Shown in pieces: positions 1 to 7,823 of a stretch of 64,000 nt of DNA; positions within the stretch are counted from its first letter, which is position 1; each line of letters begins with the position of its first letter. Source of the DNA: Bradyrhizobium sp. Rc3b (GTDB lineage Bacteria > Pseudomonadota > Alphaproteobacteria > Rhizobiales > Xanthobacteraceae); contig NZ_FOUS01000005.1 of the NCBI RefSeq assembly GCF_900114915.1, forward strand, positions 190,723-254,722, read 5' to 3'. A model generated the notes under the pieces. The model saw only the letters and a list, made by a program, of their open reading frames with translations, did no database searches and was not told the DNA's origin. A program made the translations under genes and the position numbers.

Positions 1-94
1 CTTCGCTTTGCCCACCCTACGATAGTTTGCACAAACGATAGATTGGCGAGCTGCCGTAGGGTGGGCAAAGGCGCGCTGCGCGCGCCGTGCCCAC
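1..94. repeat. REP/BIME element, left flank of the RAYT gene
   Basis: Perfect 16-base inverted arms, CTTTGCCCACCCTACG at 6-21 and its complement at 55-70, are followed by a GC-rich hairpin ending in GTGCCCAC at about 94. The sequence GTAG followed by a GGTGGGC...GCCCACC stem matches the known REP layout of a GTAG tetranucleotide at the foot of an imperfect hairpin. The element starts at or before the window edge. It is repeated in the same orientation at 642-744, so the transposase gene sits between direct repeats. Confidence 0.85.
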
Positions 95-96
95 GG

Positions 97-618
97 TCAC
101 TCTCCGAAATGACCGGCGATGTCGCGCATGTCCCCGCCCCAATCCACGGGGAGGTCGCCCTGCTCCACGTAACGATGAAAGCTGCTGAGGGACCAGTCGC
201 GCACGCGCGTGACGAGCCCGTGTTTCACGGGATTGAAATGGATGTAATCAACGTGTCGCTCCAGATCTGCGTCGTCGCGAATGGTGTGCTCCCAATAGCG
301 ACGCTGCCAAATGCCCTTTTCGCGCTTCTTCAATTTGCTCATTGAAGGCGGCCCGCCCTCCAAGCCTCGCGAAAAGCCGCCCTTGATCAGATTCCACCGC
401 GACGAAAAATCAGCATCGTCCTCCGGAAGCAACCAAACAGCATGGAGATGGTCGGGCAGGATACAAATGGCGATCGTCTCGAACGGGCGGCGCTGCTGAA
501 CTGTTCGGTAAATTCGCCTGAGGCGATCAACTTGGTCCACGAGCAGCGTGCTCGAGCGGTCGGCGAGCACGACGGTGAAGAAGAACATGCTGCCTTGTGC
601 CCGCCGATATCGAGACAC
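97..618 (-). CDS. REP-associated tyrosine transposase (RAYT, Y1/IS200-like)
   Basis: A 173-residue single-domain protein of the Y1 transposase superfamily. The HUH metal-binding motif appears as PDHLHAVWLL (about residues 55-64), and the catalytic tyrosine lies in a YIHFNPVKHGLV segment (about residue 125), the hallmark sequence of RAYTs. Family members nick single-stranded REP hairpins next to a GTAG tetranucleotide, and they are domesticated or low-activity relatives of IS200/IS605 TnpA. The gene lies between two directly repeated REP copies that contain GTAG-foot hairpins, and the same repeat occurs at three other intergenic sites in this window. Length is normal and no frameshift is visible. 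Activity is inferred from intact motifs only. Confidence 0.93.
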   Translation of the reverse strand: MSRYRRAQGSMFFFTVVLADRSSTLLVDQVDRLRRIYRTVQQRRPFETIAICILPDHLHAVWLLPEDDADFSSRWNLIKGGFSRGLEGGPPSMSKLKKREKGIWQRRYWEHTIRDDADLERHVDYIHFNPVKHGLVTRVRDWSLSSFHRYVEQGDLPVDWGGDMRDIAGHFGE

Positions 619-641
619 TTGCGATCCCCTCAGGCGAAGCC

Positions 642-744
642 GTGGGCACGCTTCGCTTTGCCCACCCTACGATAGCTTGCGCGAACGATAGACTAGCGAG
701 ATCTCGTAGGTGGGCAAAGGCGCGCTGCGCGCGCCGTGCCCACC
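642..744. repeat. REP/BIME element, right flank of the RAYT gene
   Basis: Begins CGTGGGCACGCTTCG, carries CTTTGCCCACCCTACG at 656-671, and has a complementary arm at 705-719 that lacks one G compared with the left copy. It ends with the GCGCGC-rich hairpin and GTGCCCACC. Orientation matches the copy at 1-94 and the central spacer is recognisably similar, so the pair are diverged direct repeats around the transposase gene. Confidence 0.85.
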
Positions 745-749
745 AAAGT

Positions 750-1685
750 CTATCCCGCCCTCGCACCTTTCTTCGCGCGCCGCTTGCAGGTGCCCGGGAG
801 CTTGGCCGCGAGGAAATCGCCGAGCGCTTCGACGCGGGCGGGACGGGGGCCGCCGGGGGGCGTCACCAGGTGCACGGCGCCTTCGGCCTGCTTCCAGTCC
901 TTCAGGATCACTTCGACGGCGCCCGACGAGATCGCTTCGCCAACGATGAATTCGGGCAGCTCGGCGATGCCGAGGCCCGCAATCAGCGCCGGCATCACGG
1001 CTTCGCCGTTGTTGACGCGGAGCTGTCCACCCGGGCGCACGCTGGCCTGCTCGCCGGCCGAATTGGTGTAGTGCCAGATGTTGGGCGTCGACATATAGGC
1101 GTAGCTGAAGCACTTGTGCTCGGCCAGGTGCATCGGATGCGTCGGCCGGCCGTGCTTCTTCAGATAGGACGGCGCGGCCACGGTGAAGCGCGGCATGGTG
1201 AAGAGCCGCCGCGCGAGCAGCGAGGAGTCCGGCAGCCGCGCGATCCGCACCGCCATGTCAAAACCCTCGCCGATCAGGTCGACGGTCGCATCGCTCAAAT
1301 GCAGATCGACCGAGACTTCCGGATAGGCCTCGAAAAACTCCGGCAGCAGCGGCGCCACCGCCTTGATGCCGAACGTCATGGGCACGGCGAGCCGCACCAG
1401 GCCCCGCGGCGCCACCGATTGCGCCAGCGCCTCGTTCTCCGCCGCTTCACCGTCGGACAGCAGGCGCGTCGCGCGCTCGGCGAGCTTGTGCCCGGCGTCG
1501 GTCAGCGCAAGCCGGCGCGAGGTGCGGTTGAACAGCCGGGCGCCGAGCCGCTCCTCCAGGCGGGTGACCGCCTTGGACACAGTCGCTTTCGACATCGCCA
1601 GCTCGCTCGCGGCCCCCGCGAACGACCGCAATTCCACGACTTTTGCGAAGATCGCGAGTGCCTCGAAATCGGGAAGTTTTGCCAT
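750..1685 (-). CDS. LysR family transcriptional regulator
   Basis: 311 residues. The N-terminal winged helix-turn-helix occupies about residues 1-60 (FEALAIFAKVVELRSFAGAA, then SKATVSKAVTRLEERLGARL). It is followed by the periplasmic-binding-protein-like effector domain of the CrgA/DmlR-type subgroup (residues 90-295). It is divergent from the SDR-pirin-WrbA genes with a 116-base gap that holds a GAAAC-N5-GTTTC dyad, so it most likely controls that set and itself. The C-terminus is basic (CKRRAKKGARAG). The effector is unknown; quinones or electrophiles are plausible from the target genes, but this is inference. Confidence 0.9.
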   Translation of the reverse strand: MAKLPDFEALAIFAKVVELRSFAGAASELAMSKATVSKAVTRLEERLGARLFNRTSRRLALTDAGHKLAERATRLLSDGEAAENEALAQSVAPRGLVRLAVPMTFGIKAVAPLLPEFFEAYPEVSVDLHLSDATVDLIGEGFDMAVRIARLPDSSLLARRLFTMPRFTVAAPSYLKKHGRPTHPMHLAEHKCFSYAYMSTPNIWHYTNSAGEQASVRPGGQLRVNNGEAVMPALIAGLGIAELPEFIVGEAISSGAVEVILKDWKQAEGAVHLVTPPGGPRPARVEALGDFLAAKLPGTCKRRAKKGARAG

Positions 1686-1711
1686 GGCGACCCATCCATA
1701 GGGTATTTATG

Positions 1712-1726
1712 GAAACAATGCGTTTC
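1712..1726. promoter_or_regulatory. Candidate LysR operator (GAAAC-N5-GTTTC)
   Basis: A 15-base dyad with perfect 5-base arms lies 27 bases upstream of the LysR start and about 76 bases upstream of the divergent SDR gene. Its size and place fit a LysR-type binding site. A further GTTTC half site follows at about 1731. Function is inferred from position and symmetry. Confidence 0.4.
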
Positions 1727-1801
1727 AACAGTTTCTATTTCTATACCACAGACGGAGGCTTATCCAAGGGGTCATCAGACATTCAGGACTGGAGAAATCC
1801 A

Positions 1802-2554
1802 ATGACCAAGAAGCTCTCAGGCAAGGTTGCCCTCGTCACCGGCGGCTCGCGCGGCATCGGCGCGGCTTCTGCCCGCGCTCTCGCAGACGAAGGCGCGGAT
1901 GTCGCCATCAGCTACGTGGCCTCGCCGGAAAAGGCGGAAGCCGTCGTCACCGAGTTGAAGGCCAAGGGCGTCAGGGCCCGCGCTTTCAGGGCGGACCAGG
2001 CTTCCGCCAAGGACGTCACGCAACTGGTCAACGACGTCGCCAGGGAATTCGGCCATCTCGACATCCTCGTCAACAATGCCGGCGTTGCCGCGGGCGGTGC
2101 CATCGACGACGCCAATGCCGACACGGATGCCCTCGCCCGCCAGGATCAGGTCAACGTGCACGGCGTCATCGCGGCGATCCGCGCCGCCTCGCAGCTGATG
2201 GGTGAAGGCGGCCGCATCGTCACCGTCGGCTCCATGCTGGCCGACCGTGCCTCGTTCCCGGGCCTTGCCGACTACGTCGCCACCAAGGCGGCCGTCGTCG
2301 GCTACACCAAGGGCGTGGCACGCGACCTCGGACCGCGCGGCATCACCGTGAACGTGGTGCAGCCAGGATCGATCGACACCGACATGAATCCGAAGGATGG
2401 CGGCGAGTTCGCCGAGACCCAGCGCAAGCAGCACGCGCTCCAGCGCTTCGGCCGTCCCGAGGAAGTCGCCGCCGGCATCGTCTTCCTCGCAAGCCCGGAC
2501 GCCTCCTTCGTCACTGGCACGGTGCTCAACGTCGACGGCGGGTTCGGCGCCTGA
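1802..2554 (+). CDS. SDR family oxidoreductase
   Basis: 250 residues, classical short-chain dehydrogenase/reductase. The cofactor motif TGGSRGIG is at about 14-21, NNAG at about 92-95, the catalytic Ser in VTVGSM (about 145) and Tyr/Lys in DYVATKAA (about 158/162). A basic residue after the Gly motif suggests NADP(H). The start at the ATG before TKKLSGK is chosen because the fold begins there; the reading frame extends upstream without similarity to the family. First gene of a likely unit with the pirin and WrbA genes, divergent from a LysR regulator. Substrate unknown; a quinone or carbonyl compound is possible. Confidence 0.92.
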   Translation: MTKKLSGKVALVTGGSRGIGAASARALADEGADVAISYVASPEKAEAVVTELKAKGVRARAFRADQASAKDVTQLVNDVAREFGHLDILVNNAGVAAGGAIDDANADTDALARQDQVNVHGVIAAIRAASQLMGEGGRIVTVGSMLADRASFPGLADYVATKAAVVGYTKGVARDLGPRGITVNVVQPGSIDTDMNPKDGGEFAETQRKQHALQRFGRPEEVAAGIVFLASPDASFVTGTVLNVDGGFGA

Positions 2555-2590
2555 TCAAGGCGCCAACCACCCACACAAGGAATTACGCAG

Positions 2591-3289
2591 ATGATCGAAC
2601 TCAGACCTTTCAACAAGCTCGGCAGCGCCGACCACGGCTGGCTCAAGGCCAAGCATCACTTCTCCTTCGCTGGCCATTACGACCCGAACAACATGGGTCA
2701 CGGCGCATTGCGGGTGTGGAACGACGACGAGATCGCGCCCAACACCGGCTTTCCCGCCCATCCCCACGCCAACATGGAGATCATCACCTATGTGCGCGAG
2801 GGCGCGATCACCCATCAGGACAGCCTCGGCAACGAGGGCCGCACTGAAGCGGGCGACGTGCAGGTGATGAGCGCCGGCAGCGGCATCCGCCACTCCGAGT
2901 ACAATCTGGAGCCGACCCAAACGCGGATCTTCCAGATCTGGATCGAGCCGACGACGCGCGGCGGACAGCCGACCTGGGGTTCGAAGCCGTTTCCGAAAGC
3001 GAATCGCTCCGGCAAGCTCGTCACCATTGCGAGCGGGATCGAAGGTGACACGGATGCGCTGCCGATCCGCGCCGATGCGCGGGTGCTCGTCACCACGCTC
3101 AAGGCCGGCGAGAGCGCGGAGTACGCACCAGAGAAGGCGCGGCATCTCTACCTGGTGCCTGCGGCAGGTTCAGTCGAGATCAACGGCGTGCGCGTCAACG
3201 CCCGCGACGGCGCCGCGATCCGCGACGAGGACCGGCTGAAGATCACCGCGCTCGAGGACACCGAGCTCGTGCTCGTCGACGCGGCCTGA
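2591..3289 (+). CDS. Pirin family protein (YhhW-like, putative quercetinase)
   Basis: 232 residues, a bicupin of the pirin family and essentially the length of E. coli YhhW. The four metal ligands known in YhhW are at the same places here: His57 and His59 (FPAHPHANME), His101 and Glu103 (GIRHSEYN). YhhW-type pirins have quercetin 2,3-dioxygenase activity in vitro; the physiological role is unclear. It lies 36 bases after the SDR gene with an AAGGA ribosome site, and 84 bases before wrbA. The grouping suggests a response to quinones, flavonoids or redox stress. Confidence 0.92.
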   Translation: MIELRPFNKLGSADHGWLKAKHHFSFAGHYDPNNMGHGALRVWNDDEIAPNTGFPAHPHANMEIITYVREGAITHQDSLGNEGRTEAGDVQVMSAGSGIRHSEYNLEPTQTRIFQIWIEPTTRGGQPTWGSKPFPKANRSGKLVTIASGIEGDTDALPIRADARVLVTTLKAGESAEYAPEKARHLYLVPAAGSVEINGVRVNARDGAAIRDEDRLKITALEDTELVLVDAA

Positions 3290-3299
3290 CGACTCTCTC

Positions 3300-3331
3300 C
3301 GTCATGGCCGGGCTTGTCCCGGCCATCCACG
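3300..3331. repeat. Short palindromic repeat (CATGGCCGGG type)
   Basis: A 9-base stem, ATGGCCGGG at 3304-3312 and CCCGGCCAT at 3318-3326, with loop CTTGT. I recognise this as half of a palindromic element common between genes in Bradyrhizobium. It sits between the pirin and wrbA genes and may act as a hairpin in their transcript. Confidence 0.6.
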
Positions 3332-3373
3332 GCTCAAACAACCATTCAAACTCATCCCCCAACGGAGACCACC

Positions 3374-3973
3374 ATGACCAAAGTTCTCGTCCTCTATTAT
3401 TCCGCCTATGGCCATATCGAGGCGATGGCCAACGCCGTCGCCGAGGGCGCGCGCGAGGCCGGCGCCACCGTCGACGTCAAGCGCGTACCGGAGCTGGTGC
3501 CGGCCGAGGTCGCCAAAGCCTCCTATTACAAGGTCGATCAGGCCGCCCCCATCGCCAAGATTGAGGATCTCGCCAGCTACGACGCAATCATCGTCGGCAC
3601 CGGCACCCGCTTCGGCCGCATGGCCTCGCAGATGGCGAACTTCCTCGATCAGGCCGGCGGGCTCTGGGCCAAGGGCGCACTGCACGGCAAGGTCGGCGGC
3701 GCCTTCACGTCGACTGCGACCCAGCATGGCGGCCAGGAGACGACGCTGTTCTCGATCATCACCAACCTCCTGCATTTCGGCATGGTCGTGGTCGGCATGA
3801 ACTACGGCTTCGCCGGCCAGATGAAGCTCGACGAAGTCACGGGCGGCGCGCCCTACGGCGCCACCACGATCACCGGCGGCGACGGCAGCCGCCAGCCCAG
3901 CGCCAACGAGCTCGCCGGCGCGCGCTATCAGGGCCGCCAGATCGCGGAGACCGCCAAGAAGCTCCATGGCTAA
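3374..3973 (+). CDS. wrbA: NAD(P)H:quinone oxidoreductase, type IV (WrbA)
   Basis: 199 residues, the normal WrbA length. The FMN phosphate loop is [15 protein letters not shown] (about 8-22), followed by the second FMN loop [13 protein letters not shown] (about 76-88) and the conserved [10 protein letters not shown] segment near residue 115. WrbA is a tetrameric flavodoxin-like enzyme that reduces quinones by two electrons and avoids semiquinones. The start is the ATG at 3374 with GGAGACC upstream; an in-frame extension to 3314 overlaps a repeat and is not needed. The 3' end carries a 13-base tandem duplication that spans the stop codon. It shares context with an SDR and a pirin. Confidence 0.96.
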   Translation: MTKVLVLYYSAYGHIEAMANAVAEGAREAGATVDVKRVPELVPAEVAKASYYKVDQAAPIAKIEDLASYDAIIVGTGTRFGRMASQMANFLDQAGGLWAKGALHGKVGGAFTSTATQHGGQETTLFSIITNLLHFGMVVVGMNYGFAGQMKLDEVTGGAPYGATTITGGDGSRQPSANELAGARYQGRQIAETAKKLHG

Positions 3974-3985
3974 GCTCCATGGCTA
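3960..3985 (+). repeat. wrbA: 13-base tandem duplication at the wrbA stop codon
   Basis: AGCTCCATGGCTA occurs twice back to back (3960-3972 and 3973-3985). The TAA stop (3971-3973) straddles the junction, so the second copy is untranslated. It looks like a slippage event that left the protein unchanged apart from its very end. Confidence 0.8.
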
Positions 3986-4005
3986 GCCACACGGCTGACG
4001 CGACG

Positions 4006-4033
4006 GGCGGCATTCTCTTTCGGGAATGCCGCC
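4006..4033. terminator. Bidirectional terminator-like hairpin between wrbA and the Lrp gene
   Basis: GGCGGCATTC at 4006-4015 pairs perfectly with GAATGCCGCC at 4024-4033, loop TCTTTCGG. It lies between convergent genes and abuts the Lrp stop codon. There is no clear U run, so efficiency is uncertain. Confidence 0.55.
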
Positions 4034-4510
4034 TCAGCTCCGCTCGGTCTTCTTCCTGACGAGCTCGCGGCCGATCGGCCGCGCCGGTTCGCTCCGCAGC
4101 ACCAGCGAGGTCGTCACAGTGCCGAAACCGGCAATGCGATCCACGATCGTCTCCAGGTCTTCCGGCGCCGGAACCAGCACCTTCAGCACGAAGCAGTCAT
4201 CGCCGGTCACGCGATGGACCTCGATGATGTATGGAATCTCGCTGAATCTCTTCAGGCAGGTCTTGATGTGCTCATGCGACGTGCGCAGGCGCACCAGCGC
4301 CATCAGGCCGAGCCCGAGCGCGCGCGGGTTGATCCGGGCCCCGTAGCCTTCGATGATGCCGGCTTCCTCAAGCCGCTTGACGCGCTCGGAGACCGCCGGT
4401 TGGGACAGGCCGACGGAACGGCCAAGCTCGGACAACGGCACGCGCGCATTGGCCTGCAGCGCCTCCAGGATCTTCAGATCCTTGGCGTCGATGCTTCCGA
4501 AACGATCCAA
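4034..4510 (-). CDS. Lrp/AsnC family transcriptional regulator
   Basis: 158 residues from a TTG start at 4510, chosen because GGAGAA stands eight bases upstream and the length then equals the family norm; ATG starts at 4573 or further up would add an unconserved tail. The N-terminal winged HTH is DAKDLKILEALQANARVPLS...GLSQPAVSERVKRLEEAGII, followed by the RAM ligand-binding domain (about 70-150; VTGDDCFVLKVLVP). Divergent from a small hydrolase gene at 4633. Such proteins sense amino acids or related metabolites; the ligand cannot be told here. Confidence 0.88.
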   Translation of the reverse strand: MDRFGSIDAKDLKILEALQANARVPLSELGRSVGLSQPAVSERVKRLEEAGIIEGYGARINPRALGLGLMALVRLRTSHEHIKTCLKRFSEIPYIIEVHRVTGDDCFVLKVLVPAPEDLETIVDRIAGFGTVTTSLVLRSEPARPIGRELVRKKTERS

Positions 4511-4632
4511 GAAAATTCTCCATTCCGCCTTGAGATCATCGGCAGATGATCGATTCGGCCGATGACTTGCCATGTCACGCAGCACCGTGACCGGCCACAC
4601 TGCGCCTCCATCTCAGATATCACGGGACGATC

Positions 4633-5172
4633 ATGCACGACATCATCACCTTGCCCGGCCTCGGCGGCTCCGGCGAAACCCATTGGCAGACGCTCTGGGA
4701 GCGCAGTGATGCGTGCTTCGGACGATTTCAGCCGACGAGCTGGGACCAGCCCGAGCTCGACGACTGGGAGCAATCACTGGAGCGAGCGGTCAGGCGCTGC
4801 GCGAAGCCGCCGGTGCTGGTGGCCCACAGCCTCGCCTGCCTGCTGGTGGCGCACTGGGCCGCCCGCTTCCCATCCGCGATCGCTGGTGCGTTTCTGGTAG
4901 CGGTGCCCGATCCTGACGGCACCAGCTTTCCCGGCGAGGCCGCCGCGTTCAAGCCGGTCCCCGACCGCGCGCTGCGCTTCCCTTCGCTCATCGTCGCCAG
5001 CACTAACGATCCCTACGGCAGCCTCGAGGTGACACAGCGACGCGCACGCGCCTGGCAGTCCGGCCTGATCGTGCCGGGCGCACTCGGCCACATCAATGGG
5101 TCGAGCGGGCTCGGCGACTGGTCGCAGGGTCGCGCATTGCTGGATGCCTTCTGCGCGGGCCTTCCGAGATGA
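4633..5172 (+). CDS. RBBP9/YdeN family serine hydrolase
   Basis: 179 residues, the compact alpha/beta hydrolase fold of the RBBP9/YdeN family. The nucleophile elbow is VAHSLA with Ser66, the acid is Asp126 (ASTNDPYG) and the histidine is His153 (GALGHINGSSGLG), all in expected spacing. The N-terminal DIITLPGLGGSGETHW strand-loop is typical. Substrate unknown in the family. It is divergent from the Lrp regulator (122-base gap), which may control it. The end is 21 bases from the convergent acetyltransferase gene. Confidence 0.9.
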   Translation: MHDIITLPGLGGSGETHWQTLWERSDACFGRFQPTSWDQPELDDWEQSLERAVRRCAKPPVLVAHSLACLLVAHWAARFPSAIAGAFLVAVPDPDGTSFPGEAAAFKPVPDRALRFPSLIVASTNDPYGSLEVTQRRARAWQSGLIVPGALGHINGSSGLGDWSQGRALLDAFCAGLPR

Positions 5173-5193
5173 CGGGCGAGCAGACAGCCTGTG

Positions 5194-6336
5194 TCAGCGC
5201 ATCTTGCGTATCGCCCGCGCCGCGAGGGCGGCGGCCGCGGGATAGCGGCGCAGGCCCTGCGCGGCGTGGTCGCGCCATGCGAAAGGAGCGCCGCGCCAGG
5301 TCAGCGCGACGCTGACGTCGGTCAGCGGCACCCGCTCGGCGCCGAAGCGCCGCTTGTAATCCTGATTGCCGATGCTGAGGTCGAAACGGCGTACGCCTTT
5401 CGCATGCATCGCGGCCATGGTGCGCTCGGCGACGAGCAGGCCCGGCGAGCAGCTCGACCATGAGTCGCCGCCGTGGCTGATGCGCAGCAGGTAATAAGTC
5501 GCGCCCTGCCTGATGCCGAATGACGTGCCGATGACAGCTTCATCGCAGACCAGTGCCGCAACGACGGCATAGCCTTCCGCGACGCCCTGGCGGGCAACCT
5601 CGCGGTAGAACTGCGCATGGGCGTCGTCATTGAGGACGAACCGCGAGCCGAGCTGGCGCATGCGCGCCTGCTGCTGCACATCCATCACGTCCAGCAGCTC
5701 ATGCGCGCGCGCAACGTCCGCGGCGATCTCGAACCGCGCGCCTTGGTGACGGCTGAAGACGCGCCAGCAGCGCGGCATCTGCATGCGCTTGATCGAGGCT
5801 TGATAGTTCTCATAGTCGTCGCCCATCAGCACGACATTGCCGTTCAGCGATGAGGATCCGATCCGCCCGAACGCCACCAGCGGATTCGGCTTGCCACCGA
5901 CATGGGCCGGCATCTTCTTCAGGCGGAGCAGGTCGAAGCGGTCCGGCAAGCCGCGCAACGCCTCCACCAGCGCCCCGCTGATCGCATGCGCCGCCGCCGC
6001 GTCCAACGCGGCATCGCTCGCCAGGATCGGCGCGTTGTTGTCGGAGACGCCGAGATCGGCGAATTCGACGATGCGGATGCCGCGCCTGATGTGGCTGATC
6101 ATCGGCACCATCGCGATGTCCTTGCCGGTGGCGGCATCCGAGATCATCGCGATCAGCGGCGCAAAATCGTGAAACGCCTCATACCATGCATCGAGCCAGT
6201 AACCATGCTGGAATGCGGTGCGATGCCCGGCGCTCAGGCGCGACGCGGCCTGCCGCCAGTCACGCAGGAAATCGACAGCGATGTTCGACGTGCTGGACAC
6301 GAGGCCATCTGGTTGCTCGACGCTGAGGAACGTCAT
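5194..6336 (-). CDS. GNAT acetyltransferase, CelD/BcsL type (polysaccharide-linked)
   Basis: 380 residues. The C-terminal half (about 180-340) holds an Acetyltransf_6 domain with the typical YYLLRISHGGDSW...PGLLVAE and RRFDLSIGNQDYKRRFG segments. The N-terminal half resembles the FemAB/GNAT-like lead domain of CelD proteins. Members are found in cellulose and exopolysaccharide clusters and are thought to acylate the polymer or a precursor. It is the left-most gene of the polysaccharide block, upstream of the polymerase gene but separated by about 120 bases with a TTAA dyad. Acceptor not known. Confidence 0.85.
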   Translation of the reverse strand: MTFLSVEQPDGLVSSTSNIAVDFLRDWRQAASRLSAGHRTAFQHGYWLDAWYEAFHDFAPLIAMISDAATGKDIAMVPMISHIRRGIRIVEFADLGVSDNNAPILASDAALDAAAAHAISGALVEALRGLPDRFDLLRLKKMPAHVGGKPNPLVAFGRIGSSSLNGNVVLMGDDYENYQASIKRMQMPRCWRVFSRHQGARFEIAADVARAHELLDVMDVQQQARMRQLGSRFVLNDDAHAQFYREVARQGVAEGYAVVAALVCDEAVIGTSFGIRQGATYYLLRISHGGDSWSSCSPGLLVAERTMAAMHAKGVRRFDLSIGNQDYKRRFGAERVPLTDVSVALTWRGAPFAWRDHAAQGLRRYPAAAALAARAIRKMR

Positions 6337-6407
6337 CTGCGGGGCATACGATTATTGAATGTTTCGAGATAGATTATGTTTTGTCGCGCACCACAAGAGA
6401 CCTAGCC

Positions 6408-6422
6408 GCTTAATCGTTAAGC
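6408..6422. promoter_or_regulatory. TTAA-containing dyad upstream of the CelD-type gene
   Basis: GCTTAA-TCG-TTAAGC, perfect 6-base arms, lies 72 bases upstream of the acetyltransferase start and between it and the polymerase gene. It is one of several TTAA-rich palindromes in the polysaccharide block. Regulatory role inferred. Confidence 0.35.
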
Positions 6423-6455
6423 CGATGCCACCATCGCCCCGACTGCGACAAGCTG

Positions 6456-7820
6456 TCAGCGCTCCGGTTCCATCTGCTCGACGCATTGGAACCTGGCGAG
6501 GAAATGCAGGCCGGCCACCGCGAGCGCGAACATGAACCAGATCGGATTCTGCCGTTCGAGCAGGAAGGTCTCGGTCGCGCCGTAATACAGGCCGAACAGC
6601 CATACGGTCAGGAACAGCTTTGCCAGTGCGCCACTGCGGTTGTGTGTCTGGGCTGACTGGAAATTACGGAGGGGGGCGAGCACGAACACGAGAATCACGA
6701 GCAGCAGCCCCGGCAGACCGATGGTGACCGCGAGGTCGAGATAGCTGTTGTGACTGTGCGCCGCCGACGTCGCCCATTCGGCGCCCTGGGCGGTCTGCCG
6801 CGCCGTGACATCATCCCAGAAGGCCGCATAGCCGTGACCGATGACCGGCTTCTCGGCGACGGCCGCGAGCGCGAACTCCCAGATCGCGGATCGGCCGGTG
6901 AAGGTCGGATCAAGGGGAAGCAGCCGCGTCATCGCTCCCAGCGCCGGGCTCAAGACACTGCCGACCGTCAAAAGGTTCATCACGATCAGCGGCACGAAGC
7001 AGATGATCCGCTTCAGCCACAGGCTCGGCGTCACGTAGACCAGCGACGCGAGCGCATAGATCGCAAGGCACAGCACCGACGAGGTCTTGCCGCCGGTGAA
7101 GATCAGGAAGATGCCGGCCAGCGCGGCGATCGCCGGTCCCATCACGAACGAGCCGACGGCGGTCAGGTAGATGCCGACATAGACCAGGATGGTCATCACG
7201 GGTGAGGCGATGTTCTTGTGGCCAAAACTGCCGCGCCAGTCGCCGGCAAGCTGCGGCTCGCCAATATCAAGCCCGGTGTGGATCGAATATTGCGGCGCGA
7301 GGATGACGCCGAGATAGCAGAGCGCGAGCAGCACCAGCGCGGCAGCGCCCAGGCACAGGTTGAAGCTGCGCTGCGTCGGCGGCAGCAATGGCAGCAGGAC
7401 GGCGAGCGACGTCACGCTGGCGGCGAGCACGAAGCGCTGGATCGAAACGCCGCGGCTTTCAGAGAGGACAATGTTGATCACCAGCCAGCCCACGAGGCAG
7501 AGGTGAAGCGGCGTCACCAGAGTCTTCAGCGCGGGCGCATCGGTGGTGGCGACGAGCAGCACAGCGACCGCAGCGAGCAGTCCCCAGGAAACATAGGCCA
7601 GCGCCATTCGTCCGCCGACGACGGTGGTGACATCGGGATTGCGCAGGTCCGGGAACGGATCGAGCGTCACCAGCACCAGCAGCAGCGAGGCGACGGCGAC
7701 GAGGCAGCGCGCCGCCTGCACGGCATTGAGCTCCGCCAGGCCGTCGCGCAGGACGCGGCCCAACGATCGGGCCTCGAGGTCAGTCATGTCGGCGGCGCTG
7801 CGGTCCATACTGCGGTCCAC
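6456..7820 (-). CDS. O-antigen ligase/polymerase family membrane protein (Wzy/ExoQ-like)
   Basis: Up to 454 residues with about ten to twelve hydrophobic segments and a longer periplasmic loop in the C-terminal half (about residues 300-350: FTGRSAIWEF, IGHGYAAFW, AHSHNSYLDLAVTIGLPGLL). The H-x-N-S-Y-L signature and flanking Arg are typical of the Wzy_C/O-antigen ligase domain. It probably polymerises lipid-linked repeat units at the periplasmic face. The start is uncertain: GTG at 7820, ATG at 7808 or ATG at 7787; none has a strong ribosome site. It lies three bases after the glycosyltransferase gene, so the two are co-transcribed. Confidence 0.9.
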   Translation of the reverse strand: MDRSMDRSAADMTDLEARSLGRVLRDGLAELNAVQAARCLVAVASLLLVLVTLDPFPDLRNPDVTTVVGGRMALAYVSWGLLAAVAVLLVATTDAPALKTLVTPLHLCLVGWLVINIVLSESRGVSIQRFVLAASVTSLAVLLPLLPPTQRSFNLCLGAAALVLLALCYLGVILAPQYSIHTGLDIGEPQLAGDWRGSFGHKNIASPVMTILVYVGIYLTAVGSFVMGPAIAALAGIFLIFTGGKTSSVLCLAIYALASLVYVTPSLWLKRIICFVPLIVMNLLTVGSVLSPALGAMTRLLPLDPTFTGRSAIWEFALAAVAEKPVIGHGYAAFWDDVTARQTAQGAEWATSAAHSHNSYLDLAVTIGLPGLLLVILVFVLAPLRNFQSAQTHNRSGALAKLFLTVWLFGLYYGATETFLLERQNPIWFMFALAVAGLHFLARFQCVEQMEPER

Positions 7821-7823
7821 GGC

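Noticed and set aside
597..1805. 402-codon rightward frame opposite the LysR gene
   Set aside because: Antisense shadow of the regulator and of a repeat; no ribosome site or domain.
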